Positions 25,395-33,735 of a DNA stretch of 64,000 nt are shown piece by piece. The stretch is from JAYYZW01 sp965217605 (GTDB lineage: Bacteria > Pseudomonadota > Gammaproteobacteria > Ga0077536): assembly GCA_965217605.1 (NCBI GenBank), contig CBDCJB010000007.1, forward strand, positions 124,001 through 188,000. Reading direction: 5' to 3'. Position numbers and translations under genes: made by a program. The notes under the pieces are model-generated. The model had not been told where the DNA came from and made no database searches. It saw only the letters and a list, made by a program, of their open reading frames with translations. Each line of letters starts with the position of its first letter. Position 1 is the first letter of the stretch.

Positions 25395-26204
25395 TCACGA
25401 TTCGATCTTAAAATTCTCCTCCCACGCCAGACCCTTGGAATCGGTCACCTCTGCACGCAATTCCGCCGCCCCGTTAGGACGGAAGAAAAAACGGAAGGTC
25501 GGATCCTCGCTGACCGAGAATCCGGTCTCGGCGGTCATCAAGAGCGTTTCGCCCTGATAAAGCTTGATGGTCTTGACGTAATGCGCGGGACGGATGAGTT
25601 GAGTTTTCTGGTCTTTCTGCATCCCGGTCACATTGGGATGGCTCAACATGAATTGGCCAATCAAAAGATCGTGATCGTTGCGCTCGCCTACAGTGCGGAA
25701 ACGCATGGTTCCGATGCGCTCCATCGCTTTCGCGAAATCGGACGCCGGGGGTGCGGAGCAACCGCCCTGAGCTTTGACGAACGTGGTAACCATATGATGT
25801 TCGCCCGAGTTGAGCACCGCCACCGCGTGGACATTCGTGTACATATCGATCCGCACGCGCATTGCGAGATCCGCCTGCCCCATCTCGGGAGTCAAATGAA
25901 AAACGCCGGCGAGGGGCTGTGGATTCTTCTCGACGAATAGATAGATTTTTTCGATATATCGGTTATCCGTTTGAAGAATATTCGCCGTTATCGATACTGG
26001 TGTAAACGCTGCGTCTTCTGCCCGATAAGGCGTCTTCACGTCGATAATGGAACGCCCTTCGATCAATTCCGCGTCGCCGAAGTAGCTCGGCTTCAGCAGA
26101 GCCGCCCAAACGTCCGTCTCCGATTGCTCGGCCGCTACCGGCAAGGCGACGCCGCATGCGATGAACAAAAGCACTACCGTTATCGTGTCGAGCAAGCGTC
26201 TCAA
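25395..26204 (-). CDS. SoxYZ-like carrier protein (quinoprotein-dehydrogenase-associated type)
   Basis: A 269-residue periplasmic protein with a signal peptide (TITVVLLFIACGVALPVAA). The first half is SoxY-like, with VFHLTPEMGQADLAMRVRID and a swinging-arm-like cysteine in AQGGCSAPP. The second half is SoxZ-like (RPAHYVKTIKLYQGETLLM, FFFRPNGAAELRAEVTDSKG). True SoxY ends in GGCGG; here the cysteine is internal, as in the fused proteins found with PQQ dehydrogenases. No sox or PQQ genes are visible, so the partner is unknown. It heads the operon. Confidence 0.83.
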   Translation of the reverse strand: MRRLLDTITVVLLFIACGVALPVAAEQSETDVWAALLKPSYFGDAELIEGRSIIDVKTPYRAEDAAFTPVSITANILQTDNRYIEKIYLFVEKNPQPLAGVFHLTPEMGQADLAMRVRIDMYTNVHAVAVLNSGEHHMVTTFVKAQGGCSAPPASDFAKAMERIGTMRFRTVGERNDHDLLIGQFMLSHPNVTGMQKDQKTQLIRPAHYVKTIKLYQGETLLMTAETGFSVSEDPTFRFFFRPNGAAELRAEVTDSKGLAWEENFKIES

Positions 26205-26293
26205 ATCACTCTCCTTCGGGTAGCATTGTCCCGCTTCACTGCAACGATGTAAAAGCGTTCACCGCGACGATATCATATGTCTAACGGCAGCCC

Positions 26294-26815
26294 ATGAACG
26301 TAGTCTATAAATCTCTCGTGCTGACGAGCGCATGCTTTGGAACAGTCCTGTTGCTGTTATTTTTGTCCGCTCCGGCAGAACGGTCACGGAAAGTCGATTC
26401 CGTTCCGGAACCACAAACCGCCGCGCCAACGACTGTCGTTGCGCCGACTCCGGATCCTAAGCTGTATTTCGATGTTCACGGTCACAGTTCGGACGAATTC
26501 AGCGCGCTGCTCGACCGCGCACACGCCATTTACAATGAGACGCCGACGACGGAACGCGCCGCCCTTGAAGTCGTGTTGGTATTGCACGGGCCTGATATCG
26601 ATTTCTTCGCCGAGAAGAATTACGCAAAGTATCGGGACATCGTCGACCTCTCGGCGAAACTCGACGCCTTCGGGGTGTTCGACTTCAAGATGTGCGCCGC
26701 GTCCGCCGCGAGCCTGGGCTTGGCCGAATCCGAAGTGCCTCCTTTCATCGAATTCGTGCTTTACGGTCCAGAAGAGATCGAACGCTTAGAGGCCGCCGGT
26801 TTCGTGCAAATCTGA
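26294..26815 (+). CDS. DsrE-like protein with an N-terminal membrane anchor
   Basis: A 173-residue protein. Residues 7-25 form a signal or anchor helix (LVLTSACFGTVLLLLFL), then a Pro/Thr-rich linker. The C-terminal domain resembles DsrE/DsrF-like sulfur-relay proteins: LEVVLVLHGPDIDFFAEKNY, a conserved Cys in FDFKMCAASAASLG, and IERLEAAGFVQI. It is divergent from the SoxYZ-like gene, so a link to periplasmic sulfur handling is tempting but inferred. Confidence 0.65.
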   Translation: MNVVYKSLVLTSACFGTVLLLLFLSAPAERSRKVDSVPEPQTAAPTTVVAPTPDPKLYFDVHGHSSDEFSALLDRAHAIYNETPTTERAALEVVLVLHGPDIDFFAEKNYAKYRDIVDLSAKLDAFGVFDFKMCAASAASLGLAESEVPPFIEFVLYGPEEIERLEAAGFVQI

Positions 26816-26826
26816 CCTGCGGCGGG

Positions 26827-27795
26827 CTAACCTCGTTCCTCGAAGTGCCGATAGCCGTGCGCGGCTGGGATCACCTCGTCGCCCTTGGCGTCGCGACATA
26901 CCACGCCGGTCCCTGTCATCACGCGTCCCACGGCAGTCAACGGCACGGCGATTTGTGCCGCCTCGCGCATGACCGTACTCAGATTTTCCGGCGCTACACA
27001 TAAGGCCAATTCATAATCGTCCCCGCCGCTGGCTGCATATTCGAGCGCGCGCTCGAGGCCGCAAACCGCACGTATTTCAGATGACAGTGGCAGGCGTTCG
27101 AGTTCAAGTTCTGCACGACAGCCGCTACTCGACATGACGTGGCCGATATCCGCGAGGAGGCCGTCGGAGATGTCGATCGCGGCATGCGCATGCGGACGAA
27201 TTGCTTGGCCCAGTGCGAGACGCGCCTGCGGACGCGCGAACCGTTCGATTAACCTCTGTTCGTCGTCGCCCGGAAGTCCGGCGCGCAGATTCAACAGCTC
27301 GAGTCCGGCGCGCGCGTCACCCAGCGTCCCTGAAACCACGATCACATCGTCGGGCTGTGCGCCCGCGCGCGACATGGGCTGGCCTTCGATCACGCCGATG
27401 AGCTGGATCGTGACGGTAAGCGGGCCCTGCGTCGTATCACCCCCGATCAGCGCGGTATCAAATGCGACGAGCGCTTCTGCCAACCCGGCGGCAAAGGGTT
27501 CGAGCCAGGTCGCGTCGACCGCCGGGAGCGTCAGTGCCAACGTTGCAAACCTGGGCGTCGCGCCCACCGCTGCGAAATCGCTGATATTCACAGCCAGCGC
27601 CCGGTAGCCGACGGCGTCGGCCGCCATTGCAGCGGGGAAGTGTATGCCTTCGACGATCGTGTCTACCGCGACCGTCGTTGATCCCGGCGCGTCTAAATCG
27701 ACGATCGCGGCATCATCGCCGATGCCGAGCTTGATGTCATCATGTAAAGCTTGCAGTGGCTCGAAGTATCGCTTGATGAGATCGAACTCATCCAT
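26827..27795 (-). CDS. thiL: Thiamine-monophosphate kinase
   Basis: A 322-residue ThiL that phosphorylates thiamine monophosphate to the diphosphate. The acidic metal motif GIGDDAAIVDLDAPG lies near the N-terminus, with ISDFAAVGATPRFATLALTL and AIDISDGLLADIGHV as AIRS-like signatures. It ends the nrdR-rib-nusB transcription run, 13 bp after nusB. No pgpA gene follows, unlike many relatives. Confidence 0.95.
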   Translation of the reverse strand: MDEFDLIKRYFEPLQALHDDIKLGIGDDAAIVDLDAPGSTTVAVDTIVEGIHFPAAMAADAVGYRALAVNISDFAAVGATPRFATLALTLPAVDATWLEPFAAGLAEALVAFDTALIGGDTTQGPLTVTIQLIGVIEGQPMSRAGAQPDDVIVVSGTLGDARAGLELLNLRAGLPGDDEQRLIERFARPQARLALGQAIRPHAHAAIDISDGLLADIGHVMSSSGCRAELELERLPLSSEIRAVCGLERALEYAASGGDDYELALCVAPENLSTVMREAAQIAVPLTAVGRVMTGTGVVCRDAKGDEVIPAAHGYRHFEERG

Positions 27796-27808
27796 AAAAG
27801 GACCCTAT

Positions 27809-28252
27809 CTAATGCGACGCTGTGACTTCGGGCGCGCGTTGCACATGTGCAAGCTTGTCAAGCACCCCATTGACATAACGATGCCCCTCTGCGGTTCCGA
27901 ACATTTTGCAAAGCTCAACGGCCTCGTTGATCACGACGCGGTAAGGCATCTCTGGGCAATTGCGCATTTCGTAGGCGCCGATCAGTAACACGCTGCGTTC
28001 CACCGGATCGAGTTTTTTCCATTCACGATCCAGACAGGACTCGAGATCGGTTATCAAGGCGTCGAATTGGTTTGGAATTTCGGCTACGAGAATGGAGAAG
28101 TAGTCCATATCGACGTGTAGTAACTCGCGCTCGGAGACGAATTCGGTGAGTATGTCGAGCGGTTCGTGCCCCGCTATCTGCCATTGATACAGTGCTTGTA
28201 CGGCGCATCGCCGAGCTCGGACCCGAGCCCGATGTCCCCCGCCCGCGGCCAT
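27809..28252 (-). CDS. nusB: Transcription antitermination protein NusB
   Basis: A 147-residue NusB, which with S10 (NusE) binds boxA RNA in antitermination. RRCAVQALYQWQIAGHEP at the N-terminus, EMRNCPEMPYRVVINEAVEL in the middle, and VNGVLDKLAH at the end are diagnostic. It starts 2 bp after ribH; the ribH-nusB linkage is a common gammaproteobacterial arrangement. Confidence 0.95.
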   Translation of the reverse strand: MAAGGGHRARVRARRCAVQALYQWQIAGHEPLDILTEFVSERELLHVDMDYFSILVAEIPNQFDALITDLESCLDREWKKLDPVERSVLLIGAYEMRNCPEMPYRVVINEAVELCKMFGTAEGHRYVNGVLDKLAHVQRAPEVTASH

Positions 28253-28254
28253 GC

Positions 28255-28728
28255 CTACAACTGGCGCATGAGGGAAATCATTTCGATCGCGGTGACAGCC
28301 GCGTCCGCACCCTTGTTGCCCGCCTTACTACCAGAGCGCTCGACGGCTTGTTCGATGGTATCGGTCGTCAATACGCCGAATATAACCGGTACGCCCGTGT
28401 CGTGTCCGACAGCCGCGAGACCGCGCGAGCAGGCGCCCGCGACGTGATCGAAATGAGCGGTCGAACCGCGGATGACCGCGCCTAAAGCGATCACGGCGTC
28501 GTAGGATCCCGAGCTCGCCAGTTTTTTCGCAACGAGCGGCAGTTCAAAAGCACCGGGGACACGCACCACGGTGATGCTGGCCGGCGGTACGCCGTGGCTT
28601 CGCAAGGAATCGACACAGCCCGACTCGAGATGATCAACGATGAAGCTGTTAAAGCGCGCGCAAATGACCGCGATGTTCGCTTTGCCGTCGAGCACGGTCT
28701 GACCTTCGATTTGGTTGACGTCTGCCAT
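28255..28728 (-). CDS. ribH: 6,7-dimethyl-8-ribityllumazine synthase
   Basis: A 157-residue lumazine synthase that condenses ribitylamino-uracil with dihydroxybutanone phosphate. The motifs are VPGAFELPLVAKKLA, VIALGAVIRGSTAHFDHV and PVIFGVLTTDTIEQAVERSG. The catalytic His is in the FDHV segment. It lies between the ribB-type gene and nusB. Confidence 0.96.
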   Translation of the reverse strand: MADVNQIEGQTVLDGKANIAVICARFNSFIVDHLESGCVDSLRSHGVPPASITVVRVPGAFELPLVAKKLASSGSYDAVIALGAVIRGSTAHFDHVAGACSRGLAAVGHDTGVPVIFGVLTTDTIEQAVERSGSKAGNKGADAAVTAIEMISLMRQL

Positions 28729-28741
28729 GGGTCGCTACCTG

Positions 28742-29857
28742 TCAGGTTACATAATCGACGACTTCCAGGCCGAAACCGGAAATCGCGTGATACTTGCGTG
28801 GGTTACTCATGACGCGCATTTTGCGTACGCCGAGGTCGACGAGGATCTGGGCGCCCAGGCCAAACTGGCGCAAATCCATAGGATTCGATTCACGACGCGA
28901 CTCCGACGACACATCTTCTGCTTCTTCTTCGCGAAACCGCATGACTTGACGCACCATATCCGCGTTCGAGACTTGATTGTTGAGTACGACGACGACCCCC
29001 TCACCTGCTTCATTGACGCGTCGCAACGCATCGCGTAGCGGCCAGCCAGAATCCGCGCGAATGCTCGCGGTCAGATCGTCGAACGGATTGTAGACGTGGA
29101 CCCGCACCAGCGTCGGCGTATCCCCATTGATCTCGCCCTTGACCATCGCGAGATGAAGATCCTCATGGATCGCGTCCTGATAAGCATAGATGTGGAAATC
29201 ACCGAACTCAGTAGGTAAATGAGAATCGGCCACGCGCTCGACGGTTTTTTCATTTTTGATCCGAAAATGGATGAGATCCGCAATCGTGCCGAGCTTGAGA
29301 TCGAACGCTTGCGCAATACGCTCGAGATCAGCACGCCGCGCCATCGATCCGTCATCCTTTAGGATCTCGACGATCACTGACGCGGGTTCCAGCCCCGCGA
29401 GGCGCGCGAGGTCGCAACCAGCTTCAGTGTGGCCCGCCCGCGTCAACACGCCGCCCGATTGCGCCATGAGTGGAAAGATATGTCCCGGCTGAACGAGGTC
29501 GGACGGATTGGCATCGGCCCCCACCGCAGCTGAAACGGTACGGGCCCGATCCGCGGCCGAGATCCCGGTGGTAACGCCCTCCGCGGCTTCGATCGATACG
29601 GTGAAGTTAGTGCGGTGGGTATAGAACGTGTCCTGCACCATAAGGGGCAGATTGAGGCGGCGGCAGCGTTCCTCGGACAGCGTGAGGCAGATCAACCCAC
29701 GCCCGTTCTTGGCCATGAAGTTGATGTGTTCAGCCGTGCAGTGTGCGCCCGCGACGACGAAGTCGCCTTCGTTTTCGCGGTCTTCGTCATCCATGATGAT
29801 GACCATGCGCCCTTCGCGCATGTCATCAATGAGTTCCCGCGTCGAATTGAGTGACAT
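28742..29857 (-). CDS. ribB: 3,4-dihydroxy-2-butanone-4-phosphate synthase with a degenerate GTP-cyclohydrolase-II-like domain
   Basis: A 371-residue two-domain protein. The N-terminal DHBP synthase domain (about 1-200) is intact, with DDEDRENEGDF at 23-33 and the GHTEAGCDLARLAG segment. The C-terminal domain aligns with RibA, but where RibA has the zinc cysteines of VHSECLTGDVFGSLRCDCG, this protein has VRVHVYNPFDDLTASIRADS, with no cysteines. GTP cyclohydrolase II activity is therefore unlikely (a RibBX-type protein), and a separate RibA must exist elsewhere. Confidence 0.93.
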   Translation of the reverse strand: MSLNSTRELIDDMREGRMVIIMDDEDRENEGDFVVAGAHCTAEHINFMAKNGRGLICLTLSEERCRRLNLPLMVQDTFYTHRTNFTVSIEAAEGVTTGISAADRARTVSAAVGADANPSDLVQPGHIFPLMAQSGGVLTRAGHTEAGCDLARLAGLEPASVIVEILKDDGSMARRADLERIAQAFDLKLGTIADLIHFRIKNEKTVERVADSHLPTEFGDFHIYAYQDAIHEDLHLAMVKGEINGDTPTLVRVHVYNPFDDLTASIRADSGWPLRDALRRVNEAGEGVVVVLNNQVSNADMVRQVMRFREEEAEDVSSESRRESNPMDLRQFGLGAQILVDLGVRKMRVMSNPRKYHAISGFGLEVVDYVT

Positions 29858-29914
29858 GTTCCGATTTTCGCTGTTGCGATGGACCGATTATATCTTTAAG
29901 CCGATGTGTTCTTG

Positions 29915-30574
29915 CTATCGCGCAGTGAATCCAGCATCGATCAACTTTGCTAGCGTCATGCCGGAGCCGCCTTCTTCGGCTGATGGATCGGCGATGAGAC
30001 GCTCGATATAACGTGCGATCAGGTCGACTTCGACGTTCACCGAGTCCCCTTCGTCGAGGGTACCGAGTGTCGTGCGCTCGAGCGTATGCGGAATCGTAAG
30101 CACTTCGAACCAATCATCACCCGCAGCATTGATCGTAAGGCTAACGCCATCCATGCAGACCGAGCCTTTGAATGCGAGATAGCGTGCCAGCTCTACCGGC
30201 ACCTGGGTGACAAACCGGATGTATTCATCCGCAGGTTCGCGACGCGACACCTTACCAATTCCGTCGATATGTCCGCTTACTAGATGCCCCCCTAGTCGGT
30301 CGTTCAGACGCAGGGCTTTTTCGAGATTTACACCATCGCCCAGTTGGCGCTGGCCGAGCGTCGTCCGCGCCAGGGTCTCCTGCGACACATCGACCTCAAA
30401 GCTGCCCGTCGCTATTTCAACGACCGTCAGGCAAGGCCCCGATACCGCGATCGAGTCGCCCAGAACCACATCGCTCATATCGAGCGTGCCGGGGTCGATG
30501 CGCAGACGCCCCGCATCTCCGCGGAGAACCATCTGGGAGATCGTTCCGACCGTTTCTACGATGCCGGTAAACAT
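29915..30574 (-). CDS. ribE: Riboflavin synthase, alpha chain
   Basis: A 219-residue riboflavin synthase that dismutates lumazine to riboflavin. The tandem barrels begin MFTGIVETVG and repeat after about residue 98 (GHLVSGHIDGIGKVS). The first domain also carries the GPCLTVVEI segment. It starts 2 bp after ribD. No FMN riboswitch is seen in the 57 bp before the ribB-type gene. Confidence 0.95.
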   Translation of the reverse strand: MFTGIVETVGTISQMVLRGDAGRLRIDPGTLDMSDVVLGDSIAVSGPCLTVVEIATGSFEVDVSQETLARTTLGQRQLGDGVNLEKALRLNDRLGGHLVSGHIDGIGKVSRREPADEYIRFVTQVPVELARYLAFKGSVCMDGVSLTINAAGDDWFEVLTIPHTLERTTLGTLDEGDSVNVEVDLIARYIERLIADPSAEEGGSGMTLAKLIDAGFTAR

Positions 30575-30576
30575 GC

Positions 30577-31686
30577 TTACGCTTCGCTTTGTGCCTGCGC
30601 CGGGCGCATAACCAACCGCAAATCGTCGCCGATGTGATCGCTGGCAACAATCGTCAACGCCTGCGTTAATGCCAGGCTTTGCGGGGACGCGACGTCGAAC
30701 GCGCGTTTGGCGCTAGACCCCAGGACCCTTGGCGCCACGTAGATGACGAGTTCGTCCGCGTGGCCACCGGTGATGAACGCGCCCGCCAGCGTCGGACCAC
30801 CTTCAACGAGTAGCTCGTTGATTTCGAGTTTGGCAAGGCGCGCGAGCAAATGCGCGATATCTATGCGTCCGTCACGCGTCGCGACCGCTTCGACGCGAGC
30901 TCCCGCGCGCTTCAAGGTATCAATCGAATCACCTTGCGCTTCACCGTGGAAAATCCAGGTCTCACCCTCGAGCGTCAACATGCGTGCTTCGGCCGGCATA
31001 CGCAGACGGCTGTCCAACACAACCCGCTTAGGTTGGCGGCCGAGCGTTGCATAATTCCTGTCGCGCATGTTGAGTGAAGGATCATCGGCAAGCACGGTGC
31101 CAATCCCCGTTGCGATGGCGCAGGATTCCGCGCGTAGACGTTGCACGTCGGCACGGGCCGCTTGTCCGGTAATCCACTGGCTCTCGCCGCTCGCGAGCGC
31201 GACACACCCGTCGATGCTCATTGCAATTTTGACACGTACAAACGGCCGACCGCGCCGCATGCGCATCAAATAACCCTGGTTTAACGCGGCTGCTTCATCG
31301 CGGCAGATATCACCTTCGACCGCGATACCCGCAGCGCGTAACCGCGCCGCGCCGCCGCCATGAACGCTTGGATTCGGATCGGATAAAGCGTAAACGACAC
31401 GCGCGACACCCGCATCGATCAGCGCCTCGGTACACGGGGGCGTATGACCACTGTGATTGCAAGGTTCCAACGAGACATAGGCCGTGGCGCCCTGTGTATC
31501 GTTTTTGACCTGTTCGAGCGCTTCGATCTCGGCGTGCGGCGCACCGGTCCGATGATGAAACCCGCGGCCGACTTCAATGCCATTTTTAACCAGCACGCAT
31601 CCGACTCGGGGATTCGGCGACGCCGAATACAAGCCCTGGCGGGCAAGATCTATCGCCGCTGCCATAAAGTGCTCGTCGTCGTTCAA
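30577..31686 (-). CDS. ribD: Bifunctional riboflavin deaminase/reductase RibD
   Basis: A 369-residue bifunctional protein. The zinc deaminase domain carries HAE at 51-53, EPC at 74-76 and Cys85. The C-terminal RibD reductase domain (VRVKIAMSIDGCVALASGES, LLVEGGPTLAGAFI) follows. It catalyses the second and third steps after GTP cyclohydrolase II. It is 25 bp after nrdR and 2 bp before ribE. Confidence 0.96.
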   Translation of the reverse strand: MNDDEHFMAAAIDLARQGLYSASPNPRVGCVLVKNGIEVGRGFHHRTGAPHAEIEALEQVKNDTQGATAYVSLEPCNHSGHTPPCTEALIDAGVARVVYALSDPNPSVHGGGAARLRAAGIAVEGDICRDEAAALNQGYLMRMRRGRPFVRVKIAMSIDGCVALASGESQWITGQAARADVQRLRAESCAIATGIGTVLADDPSLNMRDRNYATLGRQPKRVVLDSRLRMPAEARMLTLEGETWIFHGEAQGDSIDTLKRAGARVEAVATRDGRIDIAHLLARLAKLEINELLVEGGPTLAGAFITGGHADELVIYVAPRVLGSSAKRAFDVASPQSLALTQALTIVASDHIGDDLRLVMRPAQAQSEA

Positions 31687-31711
31687 GGCTGGCGTGCTCC
31701 GCGTTGAGGCT

Positions 31712-32230
31712 CTACCGCGCCTTTTTAGGCTTGTCCGCCGCTAACAACTCGAGTTGCTGTTCGCGAAGATCCGGCGGTAGTTCGTTCTCGAGGCGCTCGA
31801 TTTCTTCAAGAAACGCCCGGACATCTTCGAAACTCCGATAAACAGACGCGAAACGTACGTAGGCCACTTGATCGAGCCCACGCAAGGCATCCATCATCAT
31901 TTCGCCGATCTTGACGGTTTCGATTTCACGTTCGCCGCTCTCACGGATTCGGCGTTTGACGTGATTGATCGAACTTTCAATACGTTCCATCGGCACCGAA
32001 CGTTTCTCTAACGCTTTTAGGATACCCGTGCGGAGTTTGTCGTCGCTGAACGCCTCGCGGCGTCCGTCACTCTTAACGATACGTGGCAGACTCAACTCGG
32101 CTGTCTCATAGGTCGTAAATCGTGCTTTACAACTTTGGCATTCGCGACGTCGACGGATCTGATCGCCCTCACCAAGCAAACGGGAATCGATAACCCGCGT
32201 ATCGGAGTGATCACAAAATGGACAATGCAT
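31712..32230 (-). CDS. nrdR: Transcriptional repressor NrdR
   Basis: A 172-residue ATP-cone repressor of ribonucleotide reductase genes. An N-terminal zinc ribbon (MHCPFCDHSDTRVIDSR, then ECQSCKARF) is followed by the ATP-cone (LPRIVKSDGRREAFSDDKL, VAYVRFASVYRSFEDVRAFL). It sits between glyA and ribD, as in many gammaproteobacteria. Confidence 0.96.
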   Translation of the reverse strand: MHCPFCDHSDTRVIDSRLLGEGDQIRRRRECQSCKARFTTYETAELSLPRIVKSDGRREAFSDDKLRTGILKALEKRSVPMERIESSINHVKRRIRESGEREIETVKIGEMMMDALRGLDQVAYVRFASVYRSFEDVRAFLEEIERLENELPPDLREQQLELLAADKPKKAR

Positions 32231-32276
32231 TTAATTCATCCATAGTCGCATGAGTTCAAGATTGCACGCGTCCCGA

Positions 32277-33533
32277 TCAAACACCGTAAACCGGGAAGTG
32301 CCCGCAAAGTTCTTCCACCAGGCCACGTACGCGAGCGATCACCTCATCGTCGTCAATCGCGTCGAGTACGTCACACATCCACCCGGCAACGCTGCGGGAT
32401 TCGTCTTCGCCAAAGCCCCGCGTCGTCATTGCCGGCGTACCGACACGGATGCCGCTGGTCACAAAGGGTGACTGGGGATCGTTCGGTACGGCATTCTTAT
32501 TAACCGTGATATGCGCGGCGCCCAACGCGGCGTCGGCGGCTTTGCCAGTCAATCCTTTTGCAACCAGATCAATCAAGAACAGATGATTATCGGTTCCCCC
32601 CGACACGATCGTGTACGATCGATTCATAAAGGTTTCCGCCATGACTCGCGCGTTCGCGATGACCTGTTCCTGATAACTTCGAAACTCGGGACGCATCGCT
32701 TCTTTGAACGCCACCGCCTTTGCGGCAATGATGTGCATCAGCGGTCCACCCTGGATCCCCGGGAAAACAGCCGAATTCATTTTTTTCTGGAGCCCTTCAT
32801 CAGCGCGGCCGAGAATCAATCCGCTACGCGGACCGCGCAGGGTTTTGTGCGTGGTCGTCGTCGTGATGTCGGCTAAATCAATCGGACTCGGATACAGGCC
32901 GACGGCAATGAGACCCGCCACGTGTGCGATATCGGATACGAGATATGCCCCGCAATCGTCCGCAATTTCGCGGAATCGCGCCCAATCGACGATCCTCGAA
33001 TACGCGGAGAACCCCGTCATGATCATTTGCGGCTTGTATTCGCGAGCAAGCCGTACAACCTCATCGTAGTCAATCTCTCCCGTGTCGGGATTCAATCCGT
33101 ATTGCACCGCGTTATAGGTCTTCCCGGAAAAATTAACGGTGGCGCCGTGCGTCAAATGCCCGCCGTGCGCCAGACTCATCCCGAGCACGGTATCGCCGGG
33201 CGCCAAAAGCGCGAAATAAACTGCGCCGTTCGCCTGGGATCCGGAATGCGGTTGAACGTTAGCGTAGGCGGCGCCAAATAACTGTTTGGCGCGATCGATC
33301 GCGATCTGCTCAACCACGTCGACGTGCTCGCAGCCGCCGTAATAGCGTTTCCCCGGATAACCCTCGGCGTATTTATTGGTCAAGACAGTCGCCGCTGCCT
33401 CGAGCACACGCGGGCTGACATGGTTTTCGGACGCGATCAATTCGATGTGGGTCTCCTGTCGAGCGCGTTCTGCATCCAGAGCACGGGCCAGATCGGGATC
33501 AAATTCTGCAATCGTCATGTCGCTGGAAAACAT
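32277..33533 (-). CDS. glyA: Serine hydroxymethyltransferase
   Basis: A 418-residue PLP enzyme interconverting serine and glycine with THF. The PLP lysine is in TTTTHKTLRGPRSGLILG, near residue 230. IELIASENHVSPRVLEA and YAEGYPGKRYYGGCEHVD are family hallmarks. The start could be 33533 or the second ATG at 33518 (MTIAEFDPDLARAL). With gcvTHP it supplies one-carbon units. It is divergent from the adenylate cyclase gene. Confidence 0.97.
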   Translation of the reverse strand: MFSSDMTIAEFDPDLARALDAERARQETHIELIASENHVSPRVLEAAATVLTNKYAEGYPGKRYYGGCEHVDVVEQIAIDRAKQLFGAAYANVQPHSGSQANGAVYFALLAPGDTVLGMSLAHGGHLTHGATVNFSGKTYNAVQYGLNPDTGEIDYDEVVRLAREYKPQMIMTGFSAYSRIVDWARFREIADDCGAYLVSDIAHVAGLIAVGLYPSPIDLADITTTTTHKTLRGPRSGLILGRADEGLQKKMNSAVFPGIQGGPLMHIIAAKAVAFKEAMRPEFRSYQEQVIANARVMAETFMNRSYTIVSGGTDNHLFLIDLVAKGLTGKAADAALGAAHITVNKNAVPNDPQSPFVTSGIRVGTPAMTTRGFGEDESRSVAGWMCDVLDAIDDDEVIARVRGLVEELCGHFPVYGV

Positions 33534-33735
33534 TCTTCGTGGAGCCTTTGAGTCAAGGAGGGCTAGTACCCGAAATCATCGGGGTGGGGGCTGGATTATC
33601 GACGATTCGGCTATCAGACACAATTCAAACACTTTGAAATTACAGGGTTTATTGGAGTCGTTCAGGTGCCAGATCAACACCTGCAAACGCCCCGGCTCAC
33701 TGAAGAAATCGCAACATCGGCCGCTAAAGCACCGC

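Noticed and set aside
29858..29914. FMN riboswitch before the ribB-type gene
   Set aside because: The 57-bp gap is too short and has no RFN consensus.
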